DNA of 64,000 bases from JBBRHH01 sp963788015 (GCA_963788015.1 CAWBEY010000010.1:1-64000); one strand, 5' to 3'; positions 41,550 to 53,430 are shown, numbered from the stretch's first letter. Notes: generated by a model from the sequence alone, not told the origin. Numbers and translations: made by a program.

Positions 41550-43345
41550 ATGCCCATTATTTCGGCCGATCAAGCCAAGTCTCAATATGACGTTGTGATT
41601 GTGGGATCTGGCGCTGCCGGGGGGCAGGCGGCTTATACGCTTACGCTGGCGGGGATAAAATGTGTGATGCTGGAGGCGGGGCGTTCGTATGACCCGGTGG
41701 CTGAGACGCCCATGTTTAATACGGCGGCGCAGGCGCCGCTTATGGCCAATGCCACGCCTGACAAGCAGTACGGCTTCTACGACGCCACGGTCGGCGGCGG
41801 GTGGCAGGTGCCTGGGGAACCTTACACGAGCGTGCATGACACTGCCCGGGAGGAGTTTACGTGGTGGCGGCCGCGCATGATGGGGGGGCGGACTAACCAT
41901 TGGGGGCGCATTTCGCTTCGCAATGGGCCGTACGATTTCAAACCGCACTCGCGTGACGGGCTGGGGTTTGATTGGCCAATTTCTTATGAGGATCTTGAGT
42001 CTTACTACACGAAGGTTGAGATGCTGATTGGGGTGTACGGGACGAATGAAGGTTTGGAGAACACGCCGGATTCTCCGCCGGGGGTGCTGTTGCCGGCGCC
42101 TAAGGGGCGGGCGGCGGAGTTGCTGGCGCAGAAGCATGGCCGGCGGATGGGCATTCCGATTACGTCCATTCACCGCGCTGTTCTTACCAGGGCGCTGGAC
42201 CACAAGACCATCCCGGCCAAGCTTCATCCTGACGATGCCAATGCGCAAAGGATCGTGGGGGAGGAGATGAAGAAACGGATGGCCTGCTACTGGGCCACAC
42301 CGTGCGGGCGAGGATGTTCGATCAAGGCCAACTACCAGTCGACGACGGTTCATCTTCCGCCGGCGCTGGCGAGCGGGAATCTGGACATTATTCCCAATGC
42401 CCACGCCCGGGAGGTGCTGGTGAATAAGGATGCCAAGGCCACGGGCGTGGCGTTTATTGATAAGACGACGGGAAAGGAAAGCCGGGTTACGGGCAAATCA
42501 GTGATTCTCGCGGCCGGGGCGTGTGAGACGGTGCGGATTCTTCTGAACTCCAGGAGCAGCACGTTTCCGAATGGGTTGGCCAACTCGACGGGGTTGGTTG
42601 GCAAGTACATCATGGATACTGTGGGGGCGGATATCGCGGGGCAGGTTCCGGCGCTTGAGAATCTTCCGCCGCACAATGAGGACGGGGCGGGAGGGAGTCA
42701 TTTTTATTCGCCGTGGTGGCGTTATAAGGAACAGAGGGCCGGGAAACTGGATTTTGTCGCGGGTATCACATTGAGATGGGGGGCTCGCGGTATATGCCGG
42801 GCGGGAACAACCCGGTGCCGGATGATCTTTCGCGAGGCAGTTACGGCACGAGGTTTAAGGAAGATGCCCGGCGGTATTATGGCTCGTTTGTTTCTTTCGC
42901 GTCGCGCGGAGAAATGATCCCCAACGAAAACTGTTATGCAGACCTGGATCCGGAGGTGAAAGACCAGTGGGGGATTCCGGTTCTGCGGTTTCATTGGAAG
43001 TGGAGCGACCACGAAATTAATCAGGCCATCCACGCGGAGAAGACTTTTGGACAGCTTATTGAGGCGATGGGGGGGAGTGTTCGAGCTCCGCGCGACAGGC
43101 CGGGGCATAGCCTGCGCAAGCCTGGCGAGGTGATTCATGAGGTGGGCGGAGCGATGATTGGCGCGGATGCCAGGAAATCAGTGTGCAACGCCTGGAACCA
43201 GACCTGGGACATCAAGAACCTGATTTTGTGTGATGGGGCGCCGTTCGCGTCGAATGCTGACAAGAACCCCACGCTGACCATCATGGCGCTTTCCTGGCGC
43301 GCCTGCGATCATCTGGTTGAAGAGGCGAAGAAAGGAAATTTGTAA
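41550..43345 (+). CDS. GMC-family FAD oxidoreductase (gluconate/choline dehydrogenase-like large subunit)
   Basis: FAD-binding Rossmann motif DVVIVGSGAAGGQAAYTLTL at the N-terminus, GRISLRNGPYDF and the GMC-typical middle (WATPCGRGCSIKANYQSTTV, VILAAGACETVRILLNSRS), and the C-terminal catalytic domain ending DGAPFASNADKNPTLTIMAL. The enzyme would oxidise a sugar or alcohol. A frameshift near 42762 splits it. The ATG at 41550 is the only sensible start; its ribosome-binding site lies within a hairpin. The TAATG overlap with the next gene shows translational coupling to the small subunit. No signal peptide is visible; export may depend on the partner's Tat signal. Confidence 0.85.
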
Positions 43346-44026
43346 TGGTACAAGATGCTATTAACGATACGCCGGGCGAGCCGGTGCCGATTTCGCGGCG
43401 TGAGGCGATGCAATGGGTGCTGGCGGCCGTGGCGGCGTCGGCGCTGCCTACCAACTCGTTTGCCGCGCCGGCCACTCAGCCGGGGGGCAAGCCGTATGGG
43501 CATGATCCGAACCTTGTAAAGTTTTACCGGCCGGGGGCGTTTTGGCCGCTTACGCTGACGACTGGGCTGCGCAAGACGGCCGGGGCGCTGGCGGATGCGA
43601 TTCTTCCGAAGGATGAGTATGGGCCGGCGGCGCATGAGGTGGGGGTGGTGGCGATGATTGACGAATGGATTTCAGCGCCGTATCCGCAGCAGCAGGCGGA
43701 TCGGCCTGTGATCCTGGACGGCCTGGGGTGGCTGGAGGCGGAAGCGATGAAGCGTTTTGAAAAGCCGTTTTCGCAGCTTGCCGAAGAGCAGCAGCACAAT
43801 ATCTGTGATGACATCTGTTTTGGGCCCAGCGCCAAGCCGGAGTTTAAGAAGGCGGCGGCTTTTTTTGCGCGATTTCGGTCGCTGGCTGCGTCGGCCTATT
43901 ACGCGACGCCGGCGGGGTGGCAGGCGATTGGGTATGTGGGGAATGTTCCGTTGGCGAAATTTGATGGGCCGCCGACCAGCCGTGCTGGAAAAGCTTGGGG
44001 TGACGCAGACGGTGGTGGAGGCGTAG
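43345..44026 (+). CDS. Gluconate 2-dehydrogenase subunit 3-like protein with Tat signal
   Basis: N-terminal Tat signal (SRREAMQWVLAAVAASAL) followed by a DUF1028-like small subunit of the gluconate-2-dehydrogenase-subunit-3 family (GALADAILPKDEYGPAAHEV, MIDEWISAPY). In related systems this subunit carries the GMC flavoprotein through the Tat route to the periplasm. A frameshift near 43975 replaces the last residues; restored, it ends LEKLGVTQTVVEA at 44026. A PATQP motif directly follows the signal cleavage. No cytochrome c third subunit is next to it. Confidence 0.78.
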
Positions 44027-44153
44027 CACATTTGCTTGCTGTTCGGATGGCACCGGATAACATCGCCGGGGTGGCGGCCGGGATGGAGACTGGGAGTTTG
44101 AGGGAAAAGCGGCGGCCGCGGTCCTTGAAGCCATTGGAGTATTGGAGTTGTAC

Positions 44154-47100
44154 ATGGCTTGGGTGAGTCCTCCCGCCCCAGTCGGCAGGAGCCCCGGTAA
44201 TGCGACAAGACGATTCGCCAAACGCTGCCTGATGGCAGCGCTGGCCGTTGTGTTGCCGTGCGCGCGAGCACGCCCGCGCCGATCTACAATGGGATCCGGG
44301 GCTTGGCGGATTGCAAGGTGCGACCGGGGGGGCAGGGACGTGGAAACCGACGACGGCCAACTGGCTAAATTCGCTTTCGCTTGACGTTCCGTGGGATAAC
44401 TCTGGGGCGATCTTTGGCCAAACCGGTGGGGCTGTCACCATCGCGACCGGGGGCGTGAGTGCATCGAGCGCTTACTTTTAATGCTTCGGGCTACAGCGTG
44501 GGCGGGGATACGTTGACGCTTACCGGTCCGGGCATCACGACCAACGCGGACGCGAGCATCTCGTCGAAAATTTTGGGAAGCGGCGGGCTTAATAAGAGTG
44601 GGAGTGGGCAGTTGACGGTAAGTGGCGTGGCCGCGTACACGGGGGCGACGTCGATTGCGGCCGGGACGCTGGCGCTGATTAATAACGCCAACACGATCTC
44701 AAATACGATTACCGTTCAGGCGGGGGCGATACTTCAGGCCGGGTCGGCCTCTGTGCCGACGGGCAACAGTTCGGCACTGGGGACGGCGACGGTTGCGCTT
44801 AATGGCGGGACGCTGCGCCTTCAGGGCGTGACACCCGTGGGGACTGGCCTAAGCGGGCAGTACTACAACCTCACGCCGACCATCGTCGCGAATGCCGATC
44901 CGGATTTTGCGACCTTGACCACGCTTACCACGCTGCTGCAGAACCAGACGCCGGCGGTGACGGCCCCGACCACCACAGGGGGCGCGACGAAGATCGACTT
45001 TTCCAACGGAGGCACTTACGGCACCGGGCAGGCGTTTTCGACGCAGGGGTTTACTTCGATCAGCAACTTTATCGTTCGGTATTCCGGGGAGATCAACATC
45101 ACCACTCCTGGTGTTACAACTTTTTACACCACCAGTGATGACGGGAGCATGTTGTTTGTGGATGGGCAGACGGTGGTGTCGAATAATGCGATTCAGCCGG
45201 CGGCCACGCGCACGGGATCGATCAACCTGACTGCCGGGCTGCATGACATTACGGTTGCTTATTACCAAGTGAGCGGGGGGCTGGGGGTACAGGCGGGGTA
45301 TACGCCGGTGGGCGGGGTTTCGCAGGTTCTTTCGAATAGCGTGCTGGGGACCGCGGCACGGAGGCGTATGGGAATAACGTAGCCGTCAGCGGTGCGACGG
45401 CGTCGGCGGTCAATGTTCAGAATGCTTTGGCCGCGAGTATGGGGACGCTCACGATCAGTCCTTCGGGGACGGGGGGATTGTCGGTGAGTGGCGGGGCGCT
45501 TCGGTTTGCGGGCACCACATTCAATGGCGCGGGGGTTTTTAATCTTTCGTCGGCGGCCGGGGCTGAGCTGGATCTTGGGGCTTCTTCTGATGTGGGCAAC
45601 GTGCTGACGGTGAACAAGAGTGGGGCGGGGACGCTTGTGCTGGATGCGACCGCGACGGCGAGCTTTGCAACTGCGGGGACAACGATCAACGTGGCTGGGG
45701 GGCCGGTGGTGGTTGTGGGTATGAACGGGGCGGCGGGGGCTGACCCGCTGGGGGCGGCGAAGATTTCGCTGGGCACGGGGGGTTCGCTGAGTCTTTCGAG
45801 TGCGGGTGGCGCTGTTGTTTTTAATAATGCCCTCACCGTGACCGACAATGCGAGCGTGACGGCGGGGATGGTTTACACGTCAAACGGTTTTAGCAATGCG
45901 GGCAACGCGATCACTCTTGGGGGGAGTAATGGGGTGACGGTGGCGGCGGGGAAAACACTGACGCTTAGCACGCTGGATGGGACGTTTACGGTGGCCGGGG
46001 CGGTTACCAATAATGGCACTATCACGGCGGGGGCGGGGAGCGTGACGCTGTCGAACCTTGCCACGGCCGGCACGCTGAGCGCCAATAGCGGTGGGACGCT
46101 AGTGATCGCCAACTCGATAGGCGGGGCGACATTTGCGCCGGCGGCGGGTGGGACTGTTGCGCTGAGTTCTGCTAATTCGCTTACTGGCACGCTAAACCTG
46201 ACGGCCGGCACGGTGGCGGCGGGGAATAAGGGATCGTTTGGGACGGCGATCCTGTCGTTCAACGGCGGGGGCATCGCATCGACGCTGCCTTTGGTGGGAG
46301 CCAATGCCATCACCAATGCCGTTGCGCTGAATACCGCTCAACCGATCATCATCAACGGGGCGCAGGATCTGGAGCTGACGTCAAACATCGATCTAAGCGC
46401 CGCCGGGGGCGGGCAGCGGGGCATCGTTGTCAACGACACGAGCGCTAATGGCGTCACGCTGTCTGGGCTGCTGAGCGGCGTGGGGGCGAGCATTAACAAG
46501 AGCGGGGTGGGGCGGCTTGTCCTGGGCAACTCCAACAGCTTCACGGGCGGCGCTGTCATCAGCGGCGGCTCAATTCAGATGCGGACCGTCGGTTCGGTGG
46601 GCGGCGGGCCGATCAGCGTGTCGGCGGGCGGGCAGTTGCAGCTTGGACCGACGGGGCTCAATCTTGCCAACAACATCACGCTCAACGGTATTACCGCAGG
46701 CGGGGCGATAGTCGGTGGGATGGACAATGGCGTTGTCAGCAACACGTTGGGCGGAACGCTTACGCTCGCGGCGACCAGCAATCTCAGCACTTCCTGGAGC
46801 GATAAGACGCTTACCGTGGCCGGGCAAATCACGGGTGCGGGGGGCTTGCAGATTGACAAGTACATTTCGACCAATCCGGCCCCCAATATCACGCTTACCA
46901 ATGCCTCGAACAATTATGCGGGCGGCACGATTCTGAACGCTGGGGTTCTTAACTTTGCGAGTGGCGCGCTTGGGACGGTTGGCAACATCACCTTTGGCGG
47001 GGGGACGCTTCAGTGGGCCAGCGGAAACACGCAGGATATTTCGTCGCGCATGGTGCTTGGGGCCGGGGCAAGCGCGACGCTTGACACCAACTCCAACAAT

Positions 47101-50100
47101 GTGACGTTGAACAGCGCGCTGGCGGAGGGGACCAGTTTGGGGATTGTGAAGATCGGCAGCGGGAGCCTTACGATTGCCGGGACAACGGACAACAATGCGC
47201 TGGCGGCGGTGGTGAACGTTGGAACCTTGATCCTTGGTAAGACCAGCACGTCGAGCGTACATGCCGTGGGCGGGCCGGCAGGTTTGACTATCAACACTGG
47301 CGCGATTGCGCAACTGGGCGGCAGCGGGGGCGATCAGGTGTATGACGGGACTGGGGTGACGGTGAACGCCACGGGCATTTTTGATCTGAATGGCCGAAGC
47401 GAAGGGATTAGTGCTTTGAATGGCAATGGCGTTGTCACCAACACCGCGGCCAATAGCACCAGCACGCTCACCATCGGCACGTTCAATGGGAGCGGCACGT
47501 TCACGGGCACGCTTCAAAACGGTGGGACGAATAACACCGGCGTGGTCGCCCTTGCCAAGACCGGCACCAGCACGATCACCCTCTCGACAGCCAACTCCCA
47601 TACTGGCGGTACGAGCGTTTCCAACGGCATATTACTTGTTAACGCCACGAGCGCGCTGGGATCGGGGGCGGTGACGCTTACCGGGGGGACGCTGCAGACG
47701 GGTATCGCCAATGCGTTTAAGAGCAGCGCCACGGGTAACGCGGATCTTCCGGTGAATATGAACGGCGGTGCGATCGACTTTCATGCCGACAGCGATACGA
47801 CTTACGGCGGCGCGCTGAACATCAGCGGCCCGGCCACGGTGACGCTGAGCCGGGTGACGGCCGGCAATGGCACGGTGGCGACGATGGGCGCGATGACGAT
47901 TGGGGCGGGCAATCTCACCCTCGCGCTCAAGGCCGGCGGAGGGAATGTAAATGACTATGGTGTATTTGGGCTTACCACGGGCGCTGTTACCCTGAGCGGA
48001 AATCCGACCTTTACGGTCAACACGAACTCGTTTACCACCGGCAACCTTACGATGGGGGCGATGAACGATGGCGGGACGGCCCGCACGCTTACGTTTAACG
48101 GGCCGGGGCGGGTGACGCTTAATTCGCCGGCCGCCAGCCTGGTGGCCAACACAACTATTAACATTCAGAACGGCGTGGTTGCGTCGGACAATGCAACGGC
48201 GCTGGGGACGCAGGCGAACATCAACATTACCGGCAGCGGCATCTTCGCGGTTAATGCCAACCAGACGGTGAATTCGCTCAGCGGGTCGGGAACGCTGGAA
48301 CTGGGGACGCACAGCCTCACCATTTCTAACGCCGCCGATCAGATTTTCAGCGGGACTGTCACGTCGATGGCGGCGCAGATTTCGGACTCCAAAGGGGGCT
48401 TCAACGCGGCCACGGCCGGGTCGCTTACGCATACGATGTATGTGGAAAAGCCGGCGGGAGTGGGGCCGACGAAGATCTCCAATGAAGTACATGGCGGCTA
48501 CAACGCCACCCTCACCAACAGCCTCAAGGGTTTTATACGGCGCTTCAGCCGTCGTACTGGGGCCTGCTTGAATACGACAACTCGCAGGGGCGCGATATCA
48601 CCCGCGATCCTGGTGTGCATACTGATGGGTTCTGGACGGCTGCGGGGCAGATGGATGCCGATCGCTTTATTATGTCGTACGTGGATTGCGACGCTCGCAA
48701 TACCGCGGGCGTGCCTTTCCTGTGGGAGAATGGCAGTGCCCTGCGACTGAGCTACAAGAATTGCACGAGCGACTGGAAATTTGAGACGAAGCTGGAGCCT
48801 GGGAACGTGATCGATCAACTGGTGTTTGACCAGGACTCGGGCAATGTCAGCTTCACGGCCGACGGCGGCCACGTGAACACGATCTACGTTAACCACCGCC
48901 CCGGCACCGACAAGACCAATGACGAAGTGTGGCTGACGGCCATCGGATATTTGAACAAAGGCTTCGTGGGGGCGGTGGTGGAAGGGTTGCCGCCGGCCCC
49001 GGCATTTATCAAGAGTGGAGTTGGCAATCTCACCCTTACTGGCAACGTGATGCAGACGGGGGAGACGGATGTGAACAACGGCACGCTGACGTACAACGTG
49101 CCGGCGGGGCGGACGACGACCATCGCGACCAACAGTCAGATTAATGTCGCGCCGGGCGCTGACGCTTTCGGCGGGCGGGGCGATTGATCCCTTTACGGAT
49201 TCGAGTCAAGCCGACGTCGCACGCGTCGGTGGCCAACCGAGGGACGTTGCACATTACGGCGGGGACGAAAGCAACGAGCGGCGTTTCTGGGGCGGGGACG
49301 ACAATTGTGGATCGGGGTGCGACGTTCAACACGGCCACGTTTGCACAGGCCGGGCTTGAATAACAGCGGCAGCGTGACGGTTACCGGCCGAACCACCGTG
49401 ACCGGCACGGCCACCAATAACGGCACTTTGACCCTCAACGGCGGCACGAGCGCTGCCCACAGCACGCTTGCGACGCTTAATGGGACCGGGAGCCTGGTGA
49501 TTGGGGCTGGAGCATTCGTAGATATTGGCTCGAGCGCCACGCAGGCCAACTTCACGACCAACGGCACGGCCAACCTTGGCAACAATGGGCTGACGGCCAC
49601 CGGGACTATCACTGTCGGCGGGGCGGGCGGGTCGCTTGTGGCGGGGAATGTTGCGACTGATTCGTTGTTGATTGACGCCGATAACAGTGCGGGGTCGGCC
49701 ACCGGCGTTACGTTGACAGGGACAACGAGCGTTGCCTCGGCCTGGGAGCGATGCGGTCGTCGCATCAATTGCCAATGATGGGGCGGTCGCTGAGGCTCCC
49801 AAAAAGATGTCGTCGGCGCCTCGGCAACTGCGGAAGAAGATGAGGCCGCAATTTTCGGTTGGCGTTTCTGGCGTTTCTTCTCATAGTGCTGCTGCTGACA
49901 TCAACATTGGCACCACCAGAATGCAGTTGGAATTCAACCCATTGCACCAGATCATGGCTGGGCCAGCTTTGGTGTCTGCCGGCGGCATTGAGCCGGCCGT
50001 CGCGGCCTTTGCGTTTCCGAGCGTGCTCCCTCAGAGCAACACTGCTGCTGATTTTCAAGTCTCGGCGTCGCCGGTGCCGGAGCCTTTTTCTATTGGCTTG

Positions 50101-50154
50101 CTTGCGATGGCAGGGACGGGAATGTTGAGGCGGCGGCGAAAGTGTGTCCAATAA
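44154..50154 (+). CDS. Giant exported repeat protein: PATR beta-strand repeats, PA14 domain, PEP-CTERM anchor
   Basis: About 2,000 residues when eight or more frameshifts (near 44270, 44470, 45350, 48530, 49160, 49215, 49355 and 49740) are joined. A signal peptide (RRFAKRCLMAALAVVLPCAR) precedes a Gly/Thr/Ala/Asn-rich body with autotransporter-associated beta-strand (PATR) repeats such as LNKSGSGQLTVSGVAAYTGA, INKSGVGRLVLGNSNSFTGG and LAKTGTSTITLSTANSHTGG. A PA14 domain occupies about 44840-45330 (GLSGQYYNLTP, YTTSDDGSMLFVDG). The C-terminus is a PEP-CTERM signal, so an exosortase would cut and anchor it rather than a beta-barrel autotransporter. GGAG lies six bases before the ATG. It is likely a beta-helical surface or matrix protein; adjacent polysaccharide genes agree with that. 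Confidence 0.82.
50074..50151 (+). other. PEP-CTERM sorting signal of the giant repeat protein
   Basis: Encodes VPEP, a hydrophobic segment (FSIGLLAMAGTGML) and an Arg/Lys cluster (RRRRK) at the extreme C-terminus, the three-part signal recognised by exosortases. No exosortase gene lies within this window. Confidence 0.85.
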
Positions 50155-50359
50155 TGTGGAATTCCGGTCGGAGACAATGCAGGATTGAGATCAGAGGCGT
50201 TACAACACGTCCGAAATTACCTATTTGAGATATTCGGACCTTCCCGCTAGGATTCCCGCCCTTGCGGCGAGCCTTTTGTTCAGGGACGGAGCCGTCAAGC
50301 CGATAATTTGGTCAAGAGCCTTAAAACCTTCGGCTACTTTTTAGAAAGGCAGCGGCCGC

Positions 50360-51211
50360 GTGAGTTCCTTTGTCCTCGAGCGTAACACTATGACTGCGAC
50401 TACCTTTACAGCTCCCGTGACCGAAACGCATCCAGATGCCACTGCACTAGATGCAAGTGCCTCAATGGACGCACCCATCTTGCAGGCCACGGCACAGGTG
50501 ACGAAGCTCTCAATCGTCATTCCGGTCTACAACGAAGAAAAGACCATTCACGAGTTGATCGGAATGGTCGTCAAAGCGCCGCTTCCCAAGGGCGTTGTGC
50601 GCGAAGTCATCTGCGTCAACGATTGCTCCAAAGACGGCACCGGGAGCCAGCTCGACAAGCTGCCGGCCATGTTCCCCAACGTCGACTTCAAGATCTTTCA
50701 CAAGTCTGTCAATGAAGGCAAAGGCGCTGCGCTGCGGGATGGCTTCAAGCACGCCACGGGCGATCTGGTCATCATCCAGGACGCCGATCTTGAATATGAC
50801 CCGGTGGACTACCCCAAACTGCTTCAGCCGATCCTCGATGGCAAGGCGGATGTGGTCTTCGGCAGCCGGTTTATTGGCGAGCCCCATCGCGTGCTTTACT
50901 ACTATCACACGCTGGGCAACAAGTTCCTCACCACGTTCAGCAACATGTTCACGAACCTGAACCTGACGGACATGGAAGTCTGCTACAAGGTCTTCCGCAA
51001 GAGCGTGCTGGACCGCATCGAGATCAAGTGCAATCGCTTTGGCTTCGAGCCGGAGATTACGGCGAAAGTCGCAAAAATGCGGCCGCGGCTCCGGATTTAT
51101 GAAGTAGGCGTCGCCTATTACGGCCGAAGCTATGAGGAAGGGAAGAAGATCACCTGGAAGGACGGCATCAAGGCCATCCTGACCATCATCCGCTTCCGCT
51201 TCAGCAACTAA
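50360..51211 (+). CDS. Glycosyltransferase family 2, dolichol-phosphate-mannose-synthase-like
   Basis: A GT-A fold enzyme: LSIVIPVYNEEKTIHELIGM at the start of the domain, nucleotide-binding ICVNDCSKDGT, DADLEYDPVDYPKL with the metal-binding Asp residues, and SRFIGEPHRV typical of the DPM1/DPM3-like subgroup. There is a 50-residue Thr/Ala-rich N-terminal extension and no membrane helix. It would move a sugar to a polyprenyl phosphate or polysaccharide intermediate. GTG at 50360 follows AAAGG; an ATG at 50390 is possible. Intact. A UDP-glucuronate decarboxylase follows, suggesting a xylose-containing glycan. Confidence 0.87.
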   Translation: MSSFVLERNTMTATTFTAPVTETHPDATALDASASMDAPILQATAQVTKLSIVIPVYNEEKTIHELIGMVVKAPLPKGVVREVICVNDCSKDGTGSQLDKLPAMFPNVDFKIFHKSVNEGKGAALRDGFKHATGDLVIIQDADLEYDPVDYPKLLQPILDGKADVVFGSRFIGEPHRVLYYYHTLGNKFLTTFSNMFTNLNLTDMEVCYKVFRKSVLDRIEIKCNRFGFEPEITAKVAKMRPRLRIYEVGVAYYGRSYEEGKKITWKDGIKAILTIIRFRFSN

Positions 51212-51234
51212 AATCCCAGGCATTGCCCGGCAAT

Positions 51235-51255
51235 CCTGAACCCCGAACACCGAAA
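51235..51255. repeat. Three diverged 7-bp units related to the repeat at 2495
   Basis: CCTGAAC, CCCGAAC, ACCGAAA in tandem, in the 49-base gap between the GT2 and UXS genes. The first unit equals the CCTGAAC unit at 2495-2522; the others differ by one or two bases. It is short, so chance cannot be excluded, but the same period and start at two distant loci is notable. Confidence 0.4.
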
Positions 51256-51260
51256 ATCTC

Positions 51261-52199
51261 ATGCGTATCCTTATTTCCGGCGGCGCCGGCTTTCTCGCCT
51301 CCCATCTATCCGATCTGCTCCTGGCCCAGGGTCATGAGGTGGTGGGTGTTGACAATTTCATCACCGGCAAAAAAGAAAACATCGCCCACCTGAAGGGGAA
51401 CCCAAAGCACTCATTTATCCAGCATGACGTGATCGAACCGCTGAAGATCGACGGGCCGATCGACCGCATCTATCACATGGCTTCGCCGGCCTCGCCCATA
51501 GGATACGTCAAGCACCAGGTGGCGACGGTCAAGGTGAACTCGGTGGGCACGTGGAACCTGCTGGATCTATCGCTGGAGAAAAAATCCACATTCTTGATGG
51601 CCAGCACATCCGAATGCTACGGCGATCCAACCGTCAATCCGCAGCCGGAAACGTACTGGGGCAACGTGAATCCAATCGGGCTGCGGTCGATGTATGACGA
51701 GCCCAAGCGATTCTCCGAGGCCTGCACAATGGCCTATAACCGAGAACGCGGCGCGGACACGCGCATCATCCGAATCTTCAACACCTACGGGCCGCGCATG
51801 GACCCGTACGATGGCCGGGTGGTGATCAACTTCATGCGTCAGGCGCTGAACAATGAGCCAATCACGGTTTACGGCGATGGTCAGCAGACGCGCTCGCTCT
51901 GTTACGTTTCGGACCTGGTGCGCGGCATTAATCTGACAATGGAATGCGACTTTCATGAGCCGATCAACCTGGGCAACCCCGAGGAAGTAACGATCCTGCA
52001 AATCGCTCGCGAGGTGCGGGATCTGGTGCCCGGGACCAAAAGCCAGATCGTGCATCAGCCGATGCCCCCGGACGACCCCAAGCTGCGCCGGCCGGACATC
52101 ACCCGCGCCAAGCAAATTTTGGGTTGGACGCCGGTTGTTCCGCGAAAAGAAGGGCTTAAAAAGATGATCGACTTTTACAAAGATCAATTGAAGAAGTGA
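51261..52199 (+). CDS. uxs: UDP-glucuronate decarboxylase (UDP-xylose synthase), extended SDR
   Basis: Converts UDP-glucuronate to UDP-xylose. The N-terminal NAD-binding motif GGAGFLASHLSDLLL, family signature ASPASPIGYVKHQVATVKVN, catalytic STSECYGDP and YDEPKRFSEA, and NTYGPRMDPYDGRVV are all present. Length (312 residues) is normal. It follows the GT2 gene by 49 bases and precedes the biosynthetic cluster by 57 bases, all on one strand. UDP-xylose would feed a surface glycan. Intact. Confidence 0.9.
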   Translation: MRILISGGAGFLASHLSDLLLAQGHEVVGVDNFITGKKENIAHLKGNPKHSFIQHDVIEPLKIDGPIDRIYHMASPASPIGYVKHQVATVKVNSVGTWNLLDLSLEKKSTFLMASTSECYGDPTVNPQPETYWGNVNPIGLRSMYDEPKRFSEACTMAYNRERGADTRIIRIFNTYGPRMDPYDGRVVINFMRQALNNEPITVYGDGQQTRSLCYVSDLVRGINLTMECDFHEPINLGNPEEVTILQIAREVRDLVPGTKSQIVHQPMPPDDPKLRRPDITRAKQILGWTPVVPRKEGLKKMIDFYKDQLKK

Positions 52200-52256
52200 C
52201 TTTGAAGCCGGCGGAGGCGCGAACCACGGTAGCCGGCGTTGCTCAGGAGAGGGTAA

Positions 52257-53430
52257 ATGTCACGTACGCTGATGGAAGCGCGGACGGTTGTTCCTCGCCG
52301 GCACGGGCCATGGCTCGATCTGGTCGCGCCTTCGCGCACAAGCACAGAATCGACTTCGACGCCCCCGGTCATAGGTATTTTACCCGGCGAAGGCGTGGGG
52401 CCGGAGGTGATCGGGGCGGCGATGAAAGTGCTCGACGCGGTGCAGGCGGTTCGAACGCTGCCGCTGGTTCGGCATCTTGCCCATGACATCGAAATCGGCA
52501 CGGCCGTGCATCACGAAGGCGTGCTGACCCAGGAACCCGCCGACTTTTGCCAGCAGCTTTTCGACCAGGGCGGAGCAGTGCTTTGCGGGCCGGGCGGGGG
52601 ACGATTTGTTTACGACATGCGCCGGCGGTTTGACCTGTTCTGCAAGCTCGCGCCCATTCGGCCGATTCGGGCCCTGCATCGTGTGACGCGCTTCAAAGAA
52701 GAATGCGTCAGGAACGTGGACATTCTGGTGGTGCGCGATAACGCGGGCGGGGTGTATCAGGGGCAGTGGACCCTTGACAGCCGGCCGGAAAGCATCGCAC
52801 AGCATCAATTTTCCTACAGCCAGTCGCAAGTGGAGCAGATCGTTGCGCGCGGGAGCGCGTCTTGCGCGGCTGCGGCGGGGGCGGATGCACGTTGTCCTGA
52901 AGGACGGCGGCGTGCCCACGATCAGCGATTTGTGGCGGAGCGTGGCCAAGCGGATCGCCGCGGAAATGAACGTCACCTGCTGCTTTCAGAATGTGGATTA
53001 TGCGGCATACGCGATGATTCAGCATCCAGAACAGTACGACGTCATGGTCGCGCCCAATCTGATGGGGGACGTGCTTGCTGATTTGGGGGCGGTGTTTCTG
53101 GGGTCGCGGGGGTTGACGTATTCAGGCAATTTCTCGGCCGCCGGGCATGGCGTGTATCAGACCGGGCACGGAGCGGCCTATGACCTGGCCGGCACCGACC
53201 GCGCTAACCCTGCAGGGCAGATCCTGTCGTTGGCGATGATGCTTCGCGAAAGCTACGGCGAATGTGACGCGGCCGATTTAATCGAAAATGCCCTGGCCAA
53301 CGTCTTCCAGTCAGGCTATCGCACCGACGATCTACGTGAAGCCGGATGTCGGACCGTGGGGACGCAGCAGATGGCGGATCTCGTGGCCGAGGCGGTAATC
53401 GCACTGTCGAAATCGGCGGGGCCCGAATGA
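52257..53430 (+). CDS. Isocitrate/isopropylmalate dehydrogenase-family enzyme, divergent
   Basis: A beta-hydroxyacid oxidative decarboxylase-type fold: GILPGEGVGPEVIGAAM at the N-terminus, the Arg-containing substrate segment YDMRRRFDLFCKLAPIRPIR, VVRDNAGGVYQG, metal-binding Asp residues in VDYAAYAMIQ and NLMGDVLADLGAVF, and a nucleotide-binding GHGAAYDLAGTDRANP. Several positions are unlike leucine-pathway enzymes: the Lys region reads VLKDGGVPTIS instead of a VDKAN type, and HGSAPDIAG is HGAAYDLAG. A 40-residue N-terminal extension lacks family similarity, so the real start may be later. A frameshift lies near 52852. Not LeuB by context. It overlaps the next gene (ATGA). Substrate unknown. 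Confidence 0.75.

Noticed and set aside
46570..47601. Open minus-strand frame within the repeat protein gene
   Set aside because: Low-complexity shadow of Gly/Thr/Ala repeats.
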